In this document: piece after piece, positions 1 through 11,850 of the stretch
Numbering within the stretch: the first letter of the stretch is position 1
Layout of the letters: every line of letters starts with the position of its first letter
Source: Solanum dulcamara
Lineage: Eukaryota; Streptophyta; Magnoliopsida; Solanales; Solanaceae
Length of the DNA: 64,000 nt
Direction: 5' to 3'
Assembly: GCF_947179165.1 (NCBI RefSeq)
Contig: NC_077244.1
Span: 17,928,949 to 17,992,948, forward strand
Notes under the pieces: generated by a model
Databases searched by the model: none
Told to the model about the DNA's origin: nothing
Seen by the model: only the letters and a program-made list of their open reading frames with translations
Made by a program: the position numbers and the translations under genes

Positions 1-1689
1 AATAGAAATAAATGAGTATTTTAAAAGTTGTGAGAGCGAGCATTTTACCTAATATGAAATGAGGCGTAAGATTTGAGGTACCAGGCATAAACCTTGTAGA
101 TTGTTAATTATTAATATTTAATAAATTATTATAATAAAAACAAATAATTACAAATATAAAATTACTTTAAAAAAAGTTCAAGAAAGTAGAAAATATAAAA
201 TAAGTATTGATGTACATAAAACTGCTTCATCTTAAAACATTAATTGAAATTAACAATTGACTAAAAGAATTAGAACTGTTCATCTTAAAAAGTTAATCAG
301 ACTTTTTTTAAAAAAATTGAATAGAGACTTATAGCTTAGCTTGAAAAAAAATGAAGAAGGATCCTACAAACAGAAGAACCCTCTAACTTAATAAATGAAC
401 CAAAGTGCGCAGTGGCGCACTGTGTGTCGTGTCGCGCCAAGAGCGAAACACCAGAGAATGCAGAGTTTTTGTTTAATTCTATTCCAAGCCCAACAAGGAT
501 TAGGGGTTATTTTTCATTACTATATATAGAATTTTTAGACATTTTTATTGTGCTGCTGGTCACTTTTTAAGTATAATGCGGAGTTGAGATTCCACCATTA
601 AATTTATTTTCTTCTTAATCCTTTTAAATATAATTTTGTATGAACAATTCGAACTTTCGTAATTTTTGTTAGAACATGAATGGCTCAACGTCCTTGTTCT
701 TGGATATGGCCATAGTATGATTGTTTCGTAAACGATTGAATTGATGAAATTTATATTTTTATGATTAGCTACCATTGAAATATTTATCATAGTTAATTGA
801 GAAGAAAAATCATCGAGATAGAACGAATAATATAAGGAGAAAGATCTTTACTTTAGTAAATAAACCATAAATTTGCGCCTTACTTGATTATAAAATGGAA
901 AGAGTTATAAATATGTTCATATTGGTTTATTATATCCCTAATCAATGATGAAGGTGTGAGGTCCATCTAAATAAACTGTTAGACATTCGAAAGACCATAA
1001 TCATATCATTAACTCCGTAAATCAATAACTAGATGAATGAACTAACTCAATAAAATTAAATACTTTACATGATTGCTAAGCAGAGTCGTAATCCTGGAAT
1101 TTCTCTCAAATTGTTATCATAATTAATTTACTGCTTTAGTCTTTTAATTTACATAGATATAAACAACAATCAAAATCTTTTATTGGTTATTTAAGAACTT
1201 TTTAAATGTGCAGTATTAGAATAAACTAAATTCTTGCTAAGTCTAAAGTCCTTTGGGTATGATATTTGAACTTCATTAGTCTATATTACTTTTTTTTGTA
1301 ATAAGTCTATATTACTTGTACAACCATGTACACTTGTGTATGTATCGGGTGTTGACCCCCAAAAGGTATGATCCTAGATTTGTTAGCCTTCTTGGGCCTT
1401 TTTTCCTTTTAGGAATTCGATTTTTCGTGATAGCACCTGAGATGACAGCCCTCGACACTATTGTAGTGCTCCACGACTTCTAATTTATCATTCTCATATA
1501 CTTGTGCACTGATCTCAATTCCTTCTTTTCTTTGAGGAGTGGGATTTTTCCAAATATACCCTATACTCCCTCTTCATAGGCTTTCGTTAGAAGAAAATAT
1601 AGTCTTCATAATTTGTCATGAGTTGAGATCTCTTCACATGCTCTTATTTTTTCTACCTTAGCCTTTCGTTTCAAATCAAAAATAGATAT
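1..1689. other. AT-rich stretch without a recognisable gene
   Basis: No reading frame of convincing length or composition was found on either strand. The sequence is strongly AT-rich with homopolymer runs. A short GC-richer patch lies near 405-450. From about 1390 onward it may still be the interior of the minus-strand copia remnant that follows, because the minus strand there shows scattered fragments with coding-like composition, but nothing could be matched to a named domain. Confidence 0.5.
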
Positions 1690-2532
1690 CAGGAACTAAT
1701 GTTAACTTGGGTTCCTTTAATTGTTAATGAGGATGCCTGCATGTTTGATATGAGTAATCAGATTCTTCTTTATCTAGTTTTTCATAATACTATTTGTTTC
1801 TCTGAAGTGCTTTGATTATGAGCTTGTATGTTTTCATGATATGTCCATAATCTTCATAGTAGAAGCACTAGGTTTCAAAGGAGATAATCTTATTATTGGT
1901 TTTGGTCTTTTTATTCTCAACTCCTTGTCTTTATATTTTACTTTTTCTATATAGATCAGCCTTGACTTCTTCCATTGTCTTTATGGCATGAATTTCTCTT
2001 GGAAAGGTGTGACTAGAATCTTTTGAATTTCTAATCTAACTATTTTAGTCTTTAATGTGAGAATCAAATTCTTGAGATTATCAATTTTACTTTATATATT
2101 TTATCTTACTTCTTCAAAGCTTATGTGGTTAATTTGAAGGATAGTGTATCATTGCATCAGCTCGCCTCATTCAATGTAGAAATTTTTTAAGATAGTTTGA
2201 GCCACACTTTTCAGTTTATTGCTAAAGTAAGTGTGATTTTTTTACTAACTTCTGAAAAATATTTTTTGTTGAAGTTTGCTTTTTTACCGTCCTCTTCATT
2301 CTATGAGGATCTTCTCAAAACACTTGGTATTGTATGATCGTCTTCTAGACTAGAAGACTCCCTATCAAATCTTGACCTTCATTTTTTATTGCTAAAACTT
2401 ATTGTATTTGGACCTCCACATTTGACATTGTTCTTTATTGAAATATGGTAAACTTGTTATTTTTTGTTTCTTATACTTCTGAAGTTGTAATCATCTTTTT
2501 CTTTCATGGTGTTAGCCTTTATTGAAATATTT
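1690..2532 (-). pseudogene. decayed Ty1/copia gag remnant
   Basis: This lies directly downstream, in minus-strand sense, of a copia-type primer binding site, where gag is expected. Many stops and frameshifts break it. The best landmark is a degenerate zinc knuckle at 1823-1867, read on the minus strand as CFYYEDYGHIMKTYK. It keeps C, G-H and the CCHC spacing, but tyrosine replaces the second and last cysteines. In the normal protein this knuckle binds RNA for packaging into the element's cytoplasmic particles. No protease, integrase or RT could be recognised further left. Assignment rests on position plus the knuckle, so it is tentative. Confidence 0.4.
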
Positions 2533-2546
2533 GGCTCTGATACCAA
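2533..2546 (-). promoter_or_regulatory. copia primer binding site (tRNA-iMet)
   Basis: On the minus strand this reads TTGGTATCAGAGCC, the complement of the 3' end of plant initiator methionine tRNA, which primes minus-strand DNA synthesis. It marks the inner edge of the 5' LTR of a minus-strand element, with the LTR at higher coordinates. Confidence 0.75.
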
Positions 2547-3274
2547 TTTCAGTTTAGTTGCGACCAATAGTTATACAAGAAGATAAATTATAAAATATGT
2601 AAATCAACACAATTATTTTTATGTGAAAACTCCTTATTAAAAGAAGGCAAAAATCATGAGCAACCACTTGTAGAATTTTTCTAATACTCTTCATCTTGAT
2701 CAATTTAAGGTTACAACCGCCAACAGTTCCTACCTTTATCCTTTTTTCACTCTTCTGCAATTACTCCACTGAGTCAATAATGTCCCTTTACAACAAAAGA
2801 CAACACTTATTACAATAAACTACGAACATAATCAAAATATTATCTTGAAACCATACAAAGAAATTAACTATTACATACTTGAGAACTATATTGATAAAAC
2901 TTAATAGGGCCAGGTTCTTTCGTTGTAGCAATTGCTTCTTATTCGAGACTATTTATGTTGAACTCTTCTCACTCTAACGCTTCTCTCTTTAAGTGTGGTT
3001 GAACTCCAAACTTTTTTGATGTGTTATATTTATAGGAGTAAGTGGCCACCTTCAAACTTCTTCAATCCAACCTAAAATTGGTTCAAGTCTTTCCATGAAT
3101 TCAATCCTAGTTTGACTTGGTTTGCTTCTTTTCTTCACTTCACGTGTTGGACTTCATCTTTCTCCTTATTTTCAAGTTAATTTCATGTGCATAATTTATG
3201 AAAATTTTTCTTTTTTGATTTTAAGTTCTTTGTCAAATTGAATTAAGGCTAATTACAATTCTCTAAGATTTTCT
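2547..3274 (-). mobile_element. Ty1/copia 5' LTR, left part (split by G1)
   Basis: The LTR lies between the primer site and the G1 insertion. Its other part continues at 25622-25820 on the far side of G1, where it ends in a sequence whose complement starts TGTTAAGATA, a plausible LTR 5' end. Together the parts give an LTR of roughly 0.9 kb. The inner edge is uncertain by 10-15 bp because no clean TG/CA directly abuts the primer site. The last five bases (3270-3274, TTTCT) are the left copy of the G1 target site. Confidence 0.6.
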
Positions 3275-4851
3275 TGTAATGACATCTTTCCATCATTATG
3301 AGTAAGCTAATGGGTAAGAAATGTGGGCCAAAAAACTACTGAGTAGTAACTTAAAAATTTCGAGCCTAGGCCAGACTTGGACAAAATCTGATTCAGGTGA
3401 GGTCTGGGGTAATTTAGTAATAAATAACTGATTGAATTATGAGTTTGATTGTTTGAGTTGATAGCCAAAACATTAAGGAGCCTGTACAACTTTATGAAAT
3501 CGAATTCGGGCGAGTAAATCTCTCAAAATAGATTTTGGCGTGGAAGGGTGGTTTTGGTACGTCGAGGTTTGAGGGTGTGTTGTGAAATAGGGACTTGAAA
3601 CTCAAATTCTGAGTCTCTGTTTTCATGCAACCCACCATGTGGGATTATTCTCACTATGGCGGAATGGTTTCGTTATGGCGAGCCAGTGGCGAATTAAATA
3701 GGTAAAAGTCCCCAAAAATGAAATTATTTCTGCAATTTTATTTTAGGAGAACAAAGGGTGACCTAGGGCCATTTTTTTAGTTTTTCACCAATCTCTTCGA
3801 TAAAGGTAAGTAATTCATTTCTCTAATATATAATTCGATTCTTAATTAGTAGAATCTATAGGAATTAACTTGGGGAAAATTTTAGCCTAAAATTAATCAT
3901 GGAAAAAGCCTTAGTTGAGTGTTAGGATCATGAACTTCGCCAAGGGTTAGTATTTGTGTTTGATCTAGGTAAATTAGGACAGTGTCATTGATTCTATTCA
4001 TTATGAATTGTGATTGTGATTGTGGATATTGGATCGAGTAATACGCCGGTACATATTGGATTGGGTACCACACCGATACATATTGGATCGGGTACCACAC
4101 CGATACATATTGGATCGGATATCACACCTATACATATTGGATCAGATACCACCCTAGTATATATTGTATCATGTGTCACACCGACACACTAATGATTAAA
4201 TCGGGTGTCACACCGGCACACTAATAGTTTGAGTATGGTTCCAAAAGAGGACCATTGTTGACTATTGCATTTGTTATTGACTCTGGGAAGCTGTATATTG
4301 TTCATGAAATGGTAAATTGATATTGTGTATCGGTATATGTATTGTCTTACTATGTTTTGGTTACTTGTATATATTTCACTTACTAGACTAGTCACATGAT
4401 TCTACCAGTACACTATTATTGTGTGTATTGATACTGCACTTGCTCTTTCTTTGTTGAGTACATGGCATCTTCAGATGGCTACTGACAGACCTTAGTTAGG
4501 AGATCATTGATTTGCAGAGTTAAAGAGTGAGCCAGTTCTTTTAGGCTACCGTGGATTCTTCTCAGTTGTAGTCCTTTTCTTTCAGACTTAGACTATTTAC
4601 TCAGACACTCTAGACCTTTAGTAGAGTTTTGGTACAATCACTTTTAGGTTCTAGGATTAACTTCCGCATATTTATTTGTTTGGTTAATTTCTTGAATTTA
4701 TGGAAATTTAGTTTAAAACTATTATTTAAAACATGTTTCCACTTTTTAGCTGTCTGTCTTTTATTAGTATTACTTAGTTGGGTTGTAGTAATGATTCTCC
4801 CACTAGAGGGTTAGTGTGGGTGCCACTCATGACTCGATTTAGTTTATGACA
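3275..4851 (+). repeat. G1 5' LTR
   Basis: The LTR begins TGTAATGAC and ends TGACA, three bases before the primer site. It aligns by eye with the three-piece 3' LTR along its whole length. Compared with that copy it lacks a block of roughly 250 bp after the GTAAATTAG motif near 3970, but has more copies of a 27-bp minisatellite. The two LTRs were identical at insertion, so these differences plus many substitutions mark G1 as old. Confidence 0.85.
4022..4225 (+). repeat. 27-bp minisatellite in G1 LTR
   Basis: About seven degenerate units built on ATTGGATCGGGTACCACACC plus a short GATACAT-like link. The 3' LTR copy (about 24410-24515) has only three to four units, so the array changed in copy number after insertion. 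Open frames across it on both strands are a product of the repeat and are not taken as genes. Confidence 0.8.
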
Positions 4852-4854
4852 AAG

Positions 4855-4868
4855 TTGGTATCAAAGCC
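4855..4868 (+). promoter_or_regulatory. G1 primer binding site (tRNA-iMet)
   Basis: TTGGTATCAAAGCC matches the complement of the initiator-Met tRNA 3' end with one change (A for G). It starts three bases after the 5' LTR end, which fixes element orientation as plus. Confidence 0.8.
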
Positions 4869-5087
4869 CTGGTTTGTTGATCTCGTTATACCAAACGAGT
4901 CTAGTAGAGTCTTAATAAATGATATAGAAATGTTTGACTTTTCTTCAAGAGGCTATAGAACTTTAGGAAATCTATGTATCTTCTTCTCCCTTTGTGATAT
5001 AACTTGATTCTAATTGGTATTTGGTGATCCAAATTGGTGTCTAACCTTTTTCACTCTCTTATCTACAGATAGTAAACACATGATACA

Positions 5088-6500
5088 ATGGTTTCAGGCC
5101 AGTAGCTCCCATCAATAAGCCAGAATAGGAGCCAATAGTGAGAAGACGTGGCCGGGGCAAGGGTAGAGGAAGAAGACAGGGTTGTGGCTGAGGAGGGCAG
5201 TACCCGCCAGAGGTAAAGTTCAAGCTGAGGATGTTTTAAGAGAAGAGACCCCTCTCATATGCCCAGGTCGAGGTGGAAGAGAATGTGGAGGTTGAGGTTG
5301 AGGAAGATGCTGAACCAGAGGAAGATGCAGAGGCTGAGACTGTAGGACTTCCCCTTTTAGACCCAGCTATAGCTTAACAAATTTTGACTTTTTTGGGCAG
5401 GTTGGTCAGCTCTAGAGCCATTCCCATGATGCAAGTCGCTTAAGTCCAGTCACTTATTCCGTTGCTGCTACAGTTCCTAAGATAGATGGAGTATTGGGTA
5501 CTGGTGCCTTCTCCCGTCCATTTTTGGGCCCAGTGATGAGTGGCACTGAGCATGAGATACTGACCAAGTTTTTGAAGTTGAAGCCTCTAGTGTTTCATGG
5601 TTTTGAGAGCGAGGATGCCTATGAGTTTATCCTGGATTGCTATGAGAGGCTTCACAAGTTAGGTATTATACACTAATATGGGGTTGAGTTTGTGACTTTT
5701 CAGCTTCAAGGTGAGGCTAAGTAATGGTGGAGAGCCTTTGTGGAATGCTGATCACCAATTTTGCCTCCACTCACTTGGGTTTAGTTCCATGTCTTATTTT
5801 TGGTGAAGTATGTGCCTCAGACTCTAAGAAATTAAATGAATGATGAGCTTATGTCTCTTAAGTAGGGTGGCATGACTGTAGCCACTTATGAGGCTAAGTT
5901 CTATGCCTTGTTCATATATGTTACCTAGTTGGTGACCATAAAGGAGGAAAGGATCTATTTTTTCATCAAGGGATTGAATTTCGAGTTACAATTATTATTT
6001 TTCCACATGACCTTTGCAGGTAAAAGTTTCAATAAAGTGACAGACTTTGTGAAGAAAGTGGAAGGAGTTCGATGGGATGGTTAGGCTAAGGCTTTGGCTA
6101 AGAAGCCTAAGAAAGTAGGTAATTTTAATGGCTCCTACTCTAGAGGTTCAGGTAGGACGACAATTACAGCACAACTAATTCAGTTAGCTATGCCCGCTTC
6201 TATGAGTGGTTACTCAGGAACTCTAGAGTAGAATCCTACTCAGGATAGTTAGGGGGTTTCTTTACACCAGACATCTGGACTTCTTTTGACCACAATTGTT
6301 ATAATTATGGGGAACTAGGGCACATGAGAAGAGGTTGTCCCCACTCTCGCATGACTTATCCCGTAGTAGACTAGATTAGTGGTACTGGAAGGCGAAGGTA
6401 ATAATGGTAGAGGACGTCCATCAGGTGGGCGAAAAGGAAATTAGAGAGGTCATGGAGGCCGGGGAAATGGTAATGTAGGTAGAGAGGCACTGCAGCTAGG
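5088..6500 (+). pseudogene. G1 gag (capsid/nucleocapsid), degraded
   Basis: The N-terminus (about 5130-5200) is Arg/Gly-rich, followed by a Glu-rich stretch (about 5260-5340), as in plant gypsy gag. The capsid region is clearest at 5494-5676, with an [12 protein letters not shown] segment, and continues in frame with several stops to about 6080. A basic linker precedes a degenerate zinc knuckle at 6297-6341 (CYNYGELGHMRRGC; the second Cys is Tyr), then a Gly/Arg-rich tail (about 6390-6490). Most stops are TAG or TGA at positions where Gln or Trp would fit. Gag would build the particle in which reverse transcription occurs. Confidence 0.8.
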
Positions 6501-6842
6501 CAGAGAGGTTTCCCATCAGGATGACAGGGCACAATTTTATGCTTTTTTGGGCAGGACAGAAGCTGAGGTGTCTGATGTAGTGATCACATGTACTATTCTT
6601 ATCTGTGATCGGATGACTACTATCTTATTTGATCTGGGTTCCACTTACTGTTATATGTCAGTACAATTTGCCTTGAGTTTTGATGTGATTTGTAATATGC
6701 TTGATGCCCCCATCCATGTATCTACCCAGTTAGGCTTTGTTGTAGAAACCCATGTCTATCGTGCTTGTTTTATTTTGTTTATAAGTTTTCAGACTTGGGC
6801 TGATTTGGTTATTTTAGATATGACTGATTTTGATATGATCTA
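6501..6842 (+). pseudogene. G1 aspartic protease domain, degraded
   Basis: This follows gag directly and is open from 6547 to 6843. The region where the catalytic Asp-(Ser/Thr/Pro)-Gly would lie reads FDLGSTYCYMS, so the residue after the Asp is Leu. The downstream segment ending in DMTDFDMI fits the conserved flap-to-C-terminal part of plant gypsy proteases. The domain would process the gag-pol polyprotein. A stop at 6841 and frameshifts separate it from RT. Confidence 0.75.
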
Positions 6843-6893
6843 GGCAAGACTTGGTTATCTCTTTATTATGTTGTACTTAATTGTAATGCTAAT

Positions 6894-8398
6894 ATGGTGA
6901 CTCTAGAAATCCCAAGTAGGGAAAAGTTAGAGTGGGAAGGAATGTACAAGCCTAAGCCAGCTAAGATCATATCTTTCATTCGGGCTAGAAAACTGGTGGG
7001 GCGGGGTTGTTTGATCTTGGCTGATATTCGGGATGTTGAAGCAGAGTCCTCTTTTATTGAGTCTATTCCTGTAGTATCTGAGTTTAAGGAGGTGTTTCCT
7101 ACTAACTTGCTCGGTATGCTTTTAGATAGAGATATAGATTTTTGTATTGATTTGGAGCTGGACACTCCCCCAATCTCTATCTCTCCTTATCACATGGTTT
7201 CGGTAGAATTAAGGAAACTAAGGCTTATATCTAAGAGATCCTTCATAAAGGTTTCATCTGTCCTAGTACTTCCCCGTGGGGTGCTCCGATCTTATTTGTT
7301 AAGAAGAAGGATGGTAGTATGAGGATATGCATAGACTATTGATAGTTGAATAGGGTCACCATCCGAAAGAAGTACATATCACCTCGTATAGATGATTCTT
7401 TGACCTGTTGAAGGGTGCATCACTATTTTCTAAAATTAATCTAAGATTTGGTTACCACCGGGTAAAGATTAGGCCTCAAGATGTACCTAAAACGATATTC
7501 AGAACTCAATATGGGCATTATGAATTCTTGGTAATGTCGTTCTGGTTGACCAATGCACCTGCAAGCTTATGAGTTTGATAAATAGGGTGTTCAAACCATT
7601 CCTAGATTCTTTTGTAATTGTGTTTATTGATGACATTCTGGTCTATTAGAAGAGTAAGGAAGAACAAGCAGACCATTTTTGTATTGTTCTAGGTGTCTTG
7701 GGGAGACACAAATTGTATGCGAAATTTTCTAAGTATGAATTCTGGTTGTCTTCAGTTGCCTTTTTTGGGGTATGTGATTTTCAAAAGAAGGGGTGATGGT
7801 AGATCTCCAAAAGATTGAAGCAGTCGAGAACTAGGTCCTTCCAAGTTTTGTGACCGGGATTAGGAGTTTTGTGGGGCCTACCAACTATTATCAGCAATTT
7901 ATGAAAAATAATTTCTTCTATTGCAACACACTTGACAAGGCTGACTTAGAAGGAGGTACCTTTTGAGTGGAACGAAAAATGTGAAGAAAGCTTCTAAAAG
8001 CTCAAGATCCTTCTGACCACGATACCTATTCTGACATTGGCAGTTGAAGGTAAGGATTTCATTGTTTATTGTAATGCTTAATATTCGAGCTTGGGTGCTG
8101 TTTTGATCCAGGATAATAGCTTATGCCTCACGGCAGTTGAAGGTTCATGAGAGGAACTACCCGACGTATGATTTAGAATTGGTAGCTGTAGTATTTGCTC
8201 TCAAGATTTGGCGATATTACCTTTATGGTGTCAAGTATAAAGTGTTTACTGATCATCCTAGTCTACAATATGTGTTCACTCAAAAATTCTTGAATATGAG
8301 ACAACGAAGGTGGAGGGAGTTGCTTCAATATTATGATGTCACCATTAAGTATCATTCGGGTAAAGCTAATGCGGTGGCAGACGCATTAAGTCAGAAAC
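6894..8398 (+). pseudogene. G1 reverse transcriptase and RNase H, degraded
   Basis: An open stretch at 6894-7322 covers the protease-RT linker and RT N-terminus (segments such as FKEVFPTNLLGM and DRDIDFCIDLE). The catalytic motif survives at about 7622-7650 as FIDDILVY followed by a stop. Frameshifts occur between about 7320 and 8130. RNase H is best preserved from 8137, with [28 protein letters not shown] and VADALSQK in order. It would copy element RNA into DNA and degrade the RNA template; it cannot now. Confidence 0.8.
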
Positions 8399-9685
8399 TA
8401 GTTAGTATGGGAAATCTAGCTTGTTTGGGTGTTTCTAAGCGACCTTTGGCTAGGGAGATTCAGGCTTTGGAGACAAAGTTCATGAAGCTAGGCATCTCAA
8501 AGAAAGGTGGGGTGCTGACAATTATTGAGGTTAGGCCCACCTTCATTGAAGAGATCAAAGCCAAGCAATTTGAAGATGAGAGTTTAAATAACCTTAGAAG
8601 GAAGACAGTGTCTAGCAAAGCACAATATGTGCTCTTGATGCAAGTGGCACGCTCAATTTTGGGTGAAGGATTTTGTTCCCTAATTGGATGACTTGATTCA
8701 GAAGGTGTTGATAGAGTCTGATAGTTCGCGGTACTCTATCCATCTCGGTGTGACCAAGATGTATGGGGATTTGAAGTAGTTTTACTAGTGACTTGACTTG
8801 AAGAAAGACATAGTCGAGTTTGTGACTAAGTGTAAAAACTGTTAGCAAGTGAAGTATGAGCATCAAAGTCCTGCAGGTTAACTTCAGAAGATGCCCATTC
8901 TTGAATAGAAATGGGAACGGATAACTATGGATTTGTGGTGTGTCTTCCTAAGACCTTGGGAAAGTTTTACTCCATTTGGGTTATGGTTGACAGACTGACG
9001 AAGTTAGCCTACTTCATTCCAGTTAGAGTGGATTATAATGCTTAGCAGTTGGCAAAGATTTATGTGTCAAAGACAGTAAGGTTGCACGGGGTGCACTTTC
9101 TATCATCTCAGACCGTGGTATGCAATTTAAATTAAAGTTCTGGGGGAATTGCATGAGGAATTGGGCACTCAACTCACTCAAAGATATGTTGAGGGCATGT
9201 GTGATTGACTTTGGAGTTCATTGGGATAAATTCATACCTTTGTGTGAGGTCTTCTACAATAATAGTTATCACTCAGCATTGAGATGGCATCATTTGAAGT
9301 ACTTTATGAGAAAGGATGTAGATCGTCCATAGGGTGGTTTGAGGCTGGAGATGTGAAACCTTTAGGAGTGAATTTGGTAAATGATGCTCAGGATAAGGTA
9401 AGAAGTATCCAAGCTAATCTTCTAACAACCCAGAGTCGATAGAAGGAGTATGCAAATCATAAAGTGAGGGATATGACCTTTTAGGCAGGTGAACAGGTTC
9501 TTCTGAAGGTATCACCCATGAAAGCGGTCATGAGGTTCGATAAGAAGGGCTAGATTACTCCTCACTATATTGGCCCATTTTATATTCTTGATTATGTAGG
9601 TCCAGTGGCTTATAGGTTGGCTCTACCGCCTAGCCTCTCTGGAGTAGATTCAGTGTTCCATGTATACGTGTTAAAGAAGTACCAG
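8399..9685 (+). pseudogene. G1 integrase, internally deleted and 3'-truncated
   Basis: The linker after RNase H is open to 8691. The zinc-binding region is visible at about 8735-8870 (YSIHLGVTKMY, CKNC), then a core with stops. Between about 9165 and 9185 the stretch expected to carry the third catalytic acidic residue of the D,D-35-E core seems to be missing: the reading jumps from the EELGTQ-like segment to DMLRACVIDFG. The C-terminal part (about 9340-9685) keeps RDMTF, LLKVSPMKAVMRF and VFHVYVLKKY. The protein then runs into G2 LTR sequence, so the last ~100 residues and the polypurine tract are lost. Confidence 0.75.
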
Positions 9686-10451
9686 ACAAGTGCGTAGCTT
9701 CTTACGAGCAAACTTTTATGACCCATATAGTGGTCTATGACCCGTAGGAGTTGGTCGTAGACCCTCTTGCCCAATTTCTAGTGAGTCTAATAATTGGACT
9801 CCAAGTTTTATGAAAAGGACCCTATGGTTCGTAGGAAGGGACCCGTAGCGGCCTAAACCCATCTTAATGAGGGGCATTCCAGTCATTTTCCCACATTTCC
9901 CAAACTTAACCCAAGCCATTTTAGTACTAAATTTAGTCCCTTATCAGTAGTACCCAACAAGGTTTTTCTCTTATTAACACTTTGAAATTTTTGAGGGCAA
10001 GAATTGGGAAAAAGGAGAAGAGCTATGGTTCTAGGGTTTCAAGCGAGGTCTTCGAATTTCAACTAGTTAATAATCATTCCATTTATGTAAGGCTATCATA
10101 ACATTGGACTAAGTTTGTCCTCATGCCCTACATGTTTCGATAGTCAAGTTGAGTATGAGTTTGTTTTGGGTTTCAGTTTTAATAAAGTGAATTCTTGAGT
10201 TAATTATATGACTTCTTATTGAGCTATAGTATATGTTTGGTTATACTTTGTTGAGCTGAGATTTTGATATTATGGATTTATGATTGCATTCACATGAACC
10301 CTAATTAAGTCTTTCGTTAATTATTTTATGCACTACTTTGAGTTAAATAATAATTATTTTCATCATTTAATTGAGAAAGAGTTTGAGCATGTGTTGATTT
10401 CAAGAAGTCTCTTAATAATATTTTCAACATGAGTTGACTTGGGGTATGACA
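9686..10451 (+). repeat. G2 5' LTR, truncated and internally deleted
   Basis: Alignment by eye with the 3' LTR (15602-17953) starts at its position ~16064 (CAAGTGC) and runs colinearly to ~16850. It then jumps to the very end (TATGACA). About 460 bp are therefore missing at the 5' end and about 1.1 kb inside. It ends in TGACA three bases before the primer site. Confidence 0.8.
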
Positions 10452-10454
10452 AAC

Positions 10455-10468
10455 TTGGTATCAGATTC
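10455..10468 (+). promoter_or_regulatory. G2 primer binding site (tRNA-iMet)
   Basis: TTGGTATCAGATTC: the first eleven bases match the initiator-Met tRNA complement and the last three have decayed. It is placed three bases after the LTR end. Confidence 0.75.
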
Positions 10469-10667
10469 AGGTTTTAAGACTCCTTAGGTATTTATGAAGC
10501 TGAGTCTAGTAGAGTCCTTCTTATTGGTGTGAAGCACGCCACATCTATAATGAGGAGGCTACAAGGATTCTAAGAATTGTTTCACTTCTTTCATACTCCA
10601 TTTTGTGTTATAGATTTTAACTCTATGAAATCTCCTTATAATTCATGCATTTCATGATTTCAGATCA

Positions 10668-11850
10668 TGCCTTCCAAAAAAGCCTTAAGTTAGAGGAACA
10701 TCGTTGAGGATGAGATTCCATAACTATCCGAAATATAATCTAGAATCAAGCTCGAGTAGCTGAGAATAAGGTTGAGGATGGAACTCAGGAAGTTCCAAAG
10801 ACTGCTTAGTCTACCATGACATTGGAGGCAGAATTTAGGGGAGTTATCTATATATCACCCAATTGATGGCTGCACAGTCTGGTCATTAGAACACTCAGTG
10901 CCTAACTCTAGTTCTCAAGATCCATCTACTACCAACCGAATTAGAGATTTTATGATGATGAACCCACTAGTCTTCACCGGGTCCAAAGTTGAGAAAGATC
11001 CTCAAAATTTTATTAATGACATTTGGAAGATCCTGAAAGCGATGCACGCACAAAGATAGAGAGAGTTGAACTTGTCTTGTACCAGTTGAAGGATGTTGCT
11101 AACGTCTGGTATAACTAGTGGGAAGAAAGTAGAGGTGAGGATGCTAAGCCTGCAGTTTGGGATGAGTTCGAGAATGTATTCATAGACCACTTCTTTCTGC
11201 AAGAGCTGAGGAAGGCAAAGGTAGAGGAGTTTATGAACCTAAACCAGGAGGGGATGACTGTCAAAGAGTAAAGCTTTAAATTCATTCAACTTTTCAGATA
11301 TGCTCTAGAGATGACTCCCGGTGCAAGAGCCACAATGAGAAAGTTTATTTTAAGATTGAGCAGACATGTGAAGAAGGAGTGCCAGGAAGCTTTGTTGATC
11401 TCAGATATGGACACCTCCAGACTCATGGTGAATGCCAAACAAGTTGACGAGAATAGAAAGAAGCATAGAGAGAAGCATCAAAGCAAGAAAGCTAAGTCCA
11501 CAGGTAATGAGCCAAACCATCAGAAAAGTGGAAATGACAATCGTTCTTTATTTTAGAAGAGTTTCTGATTATGCACCATCTTCAGCGAGTGCACCTGCAA
11601 CCAATAACAAAAATGACCAGAGATCTCAAGGTAGCCGGAATTTCAGAGTTCAAGGCTCTTAGCCCAGGGAAGTATGGTCTAGATTTCTTCACACAGACCT
11701 CCTTGTGGTAAGTGTGGCAGACTCAACTTGGGAGTGTGTCGAGATGGCACTAGTAGTTGTTACAAGTGTGGCCTGATATATCACTTTATGATAGATTGCC
11801 CATCTGATAGGTAGGGTAATGGGGGCAACAAAGCCCAATCTTCTTCGGTA
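10668..11850 (+). pseudogene. G2 gag, degraded
   Basis: A start at 10668 (MPSKKA) precedes a charged N-terminus. The capsid segment runs from about 10955 (MMNPLVFTGSKVEKDPQNF) through the ELVLYQLKDVANVWY region near 11075 to an open stretch at 11311-11556 (MTPGARATMRKF, QEALLISDMDTSRLM). A C-terminal zinc knuckle near 11758-11805 reads CYKCGLIYHFMIDC, with CX2CX4HX4C spacing intact. Several stops and frameshifts interrupt it. It is the structural and RNA-packaging protein of the element. Confidence 0.8.

Noticed and set aside
4010..4192. Small repetitive-protein gene (open on both strands)
   Set aside because: The open frames come from a 27-bp (multiple of 3) minisatellite inside the G1 LTR; there is no start context or conservation.
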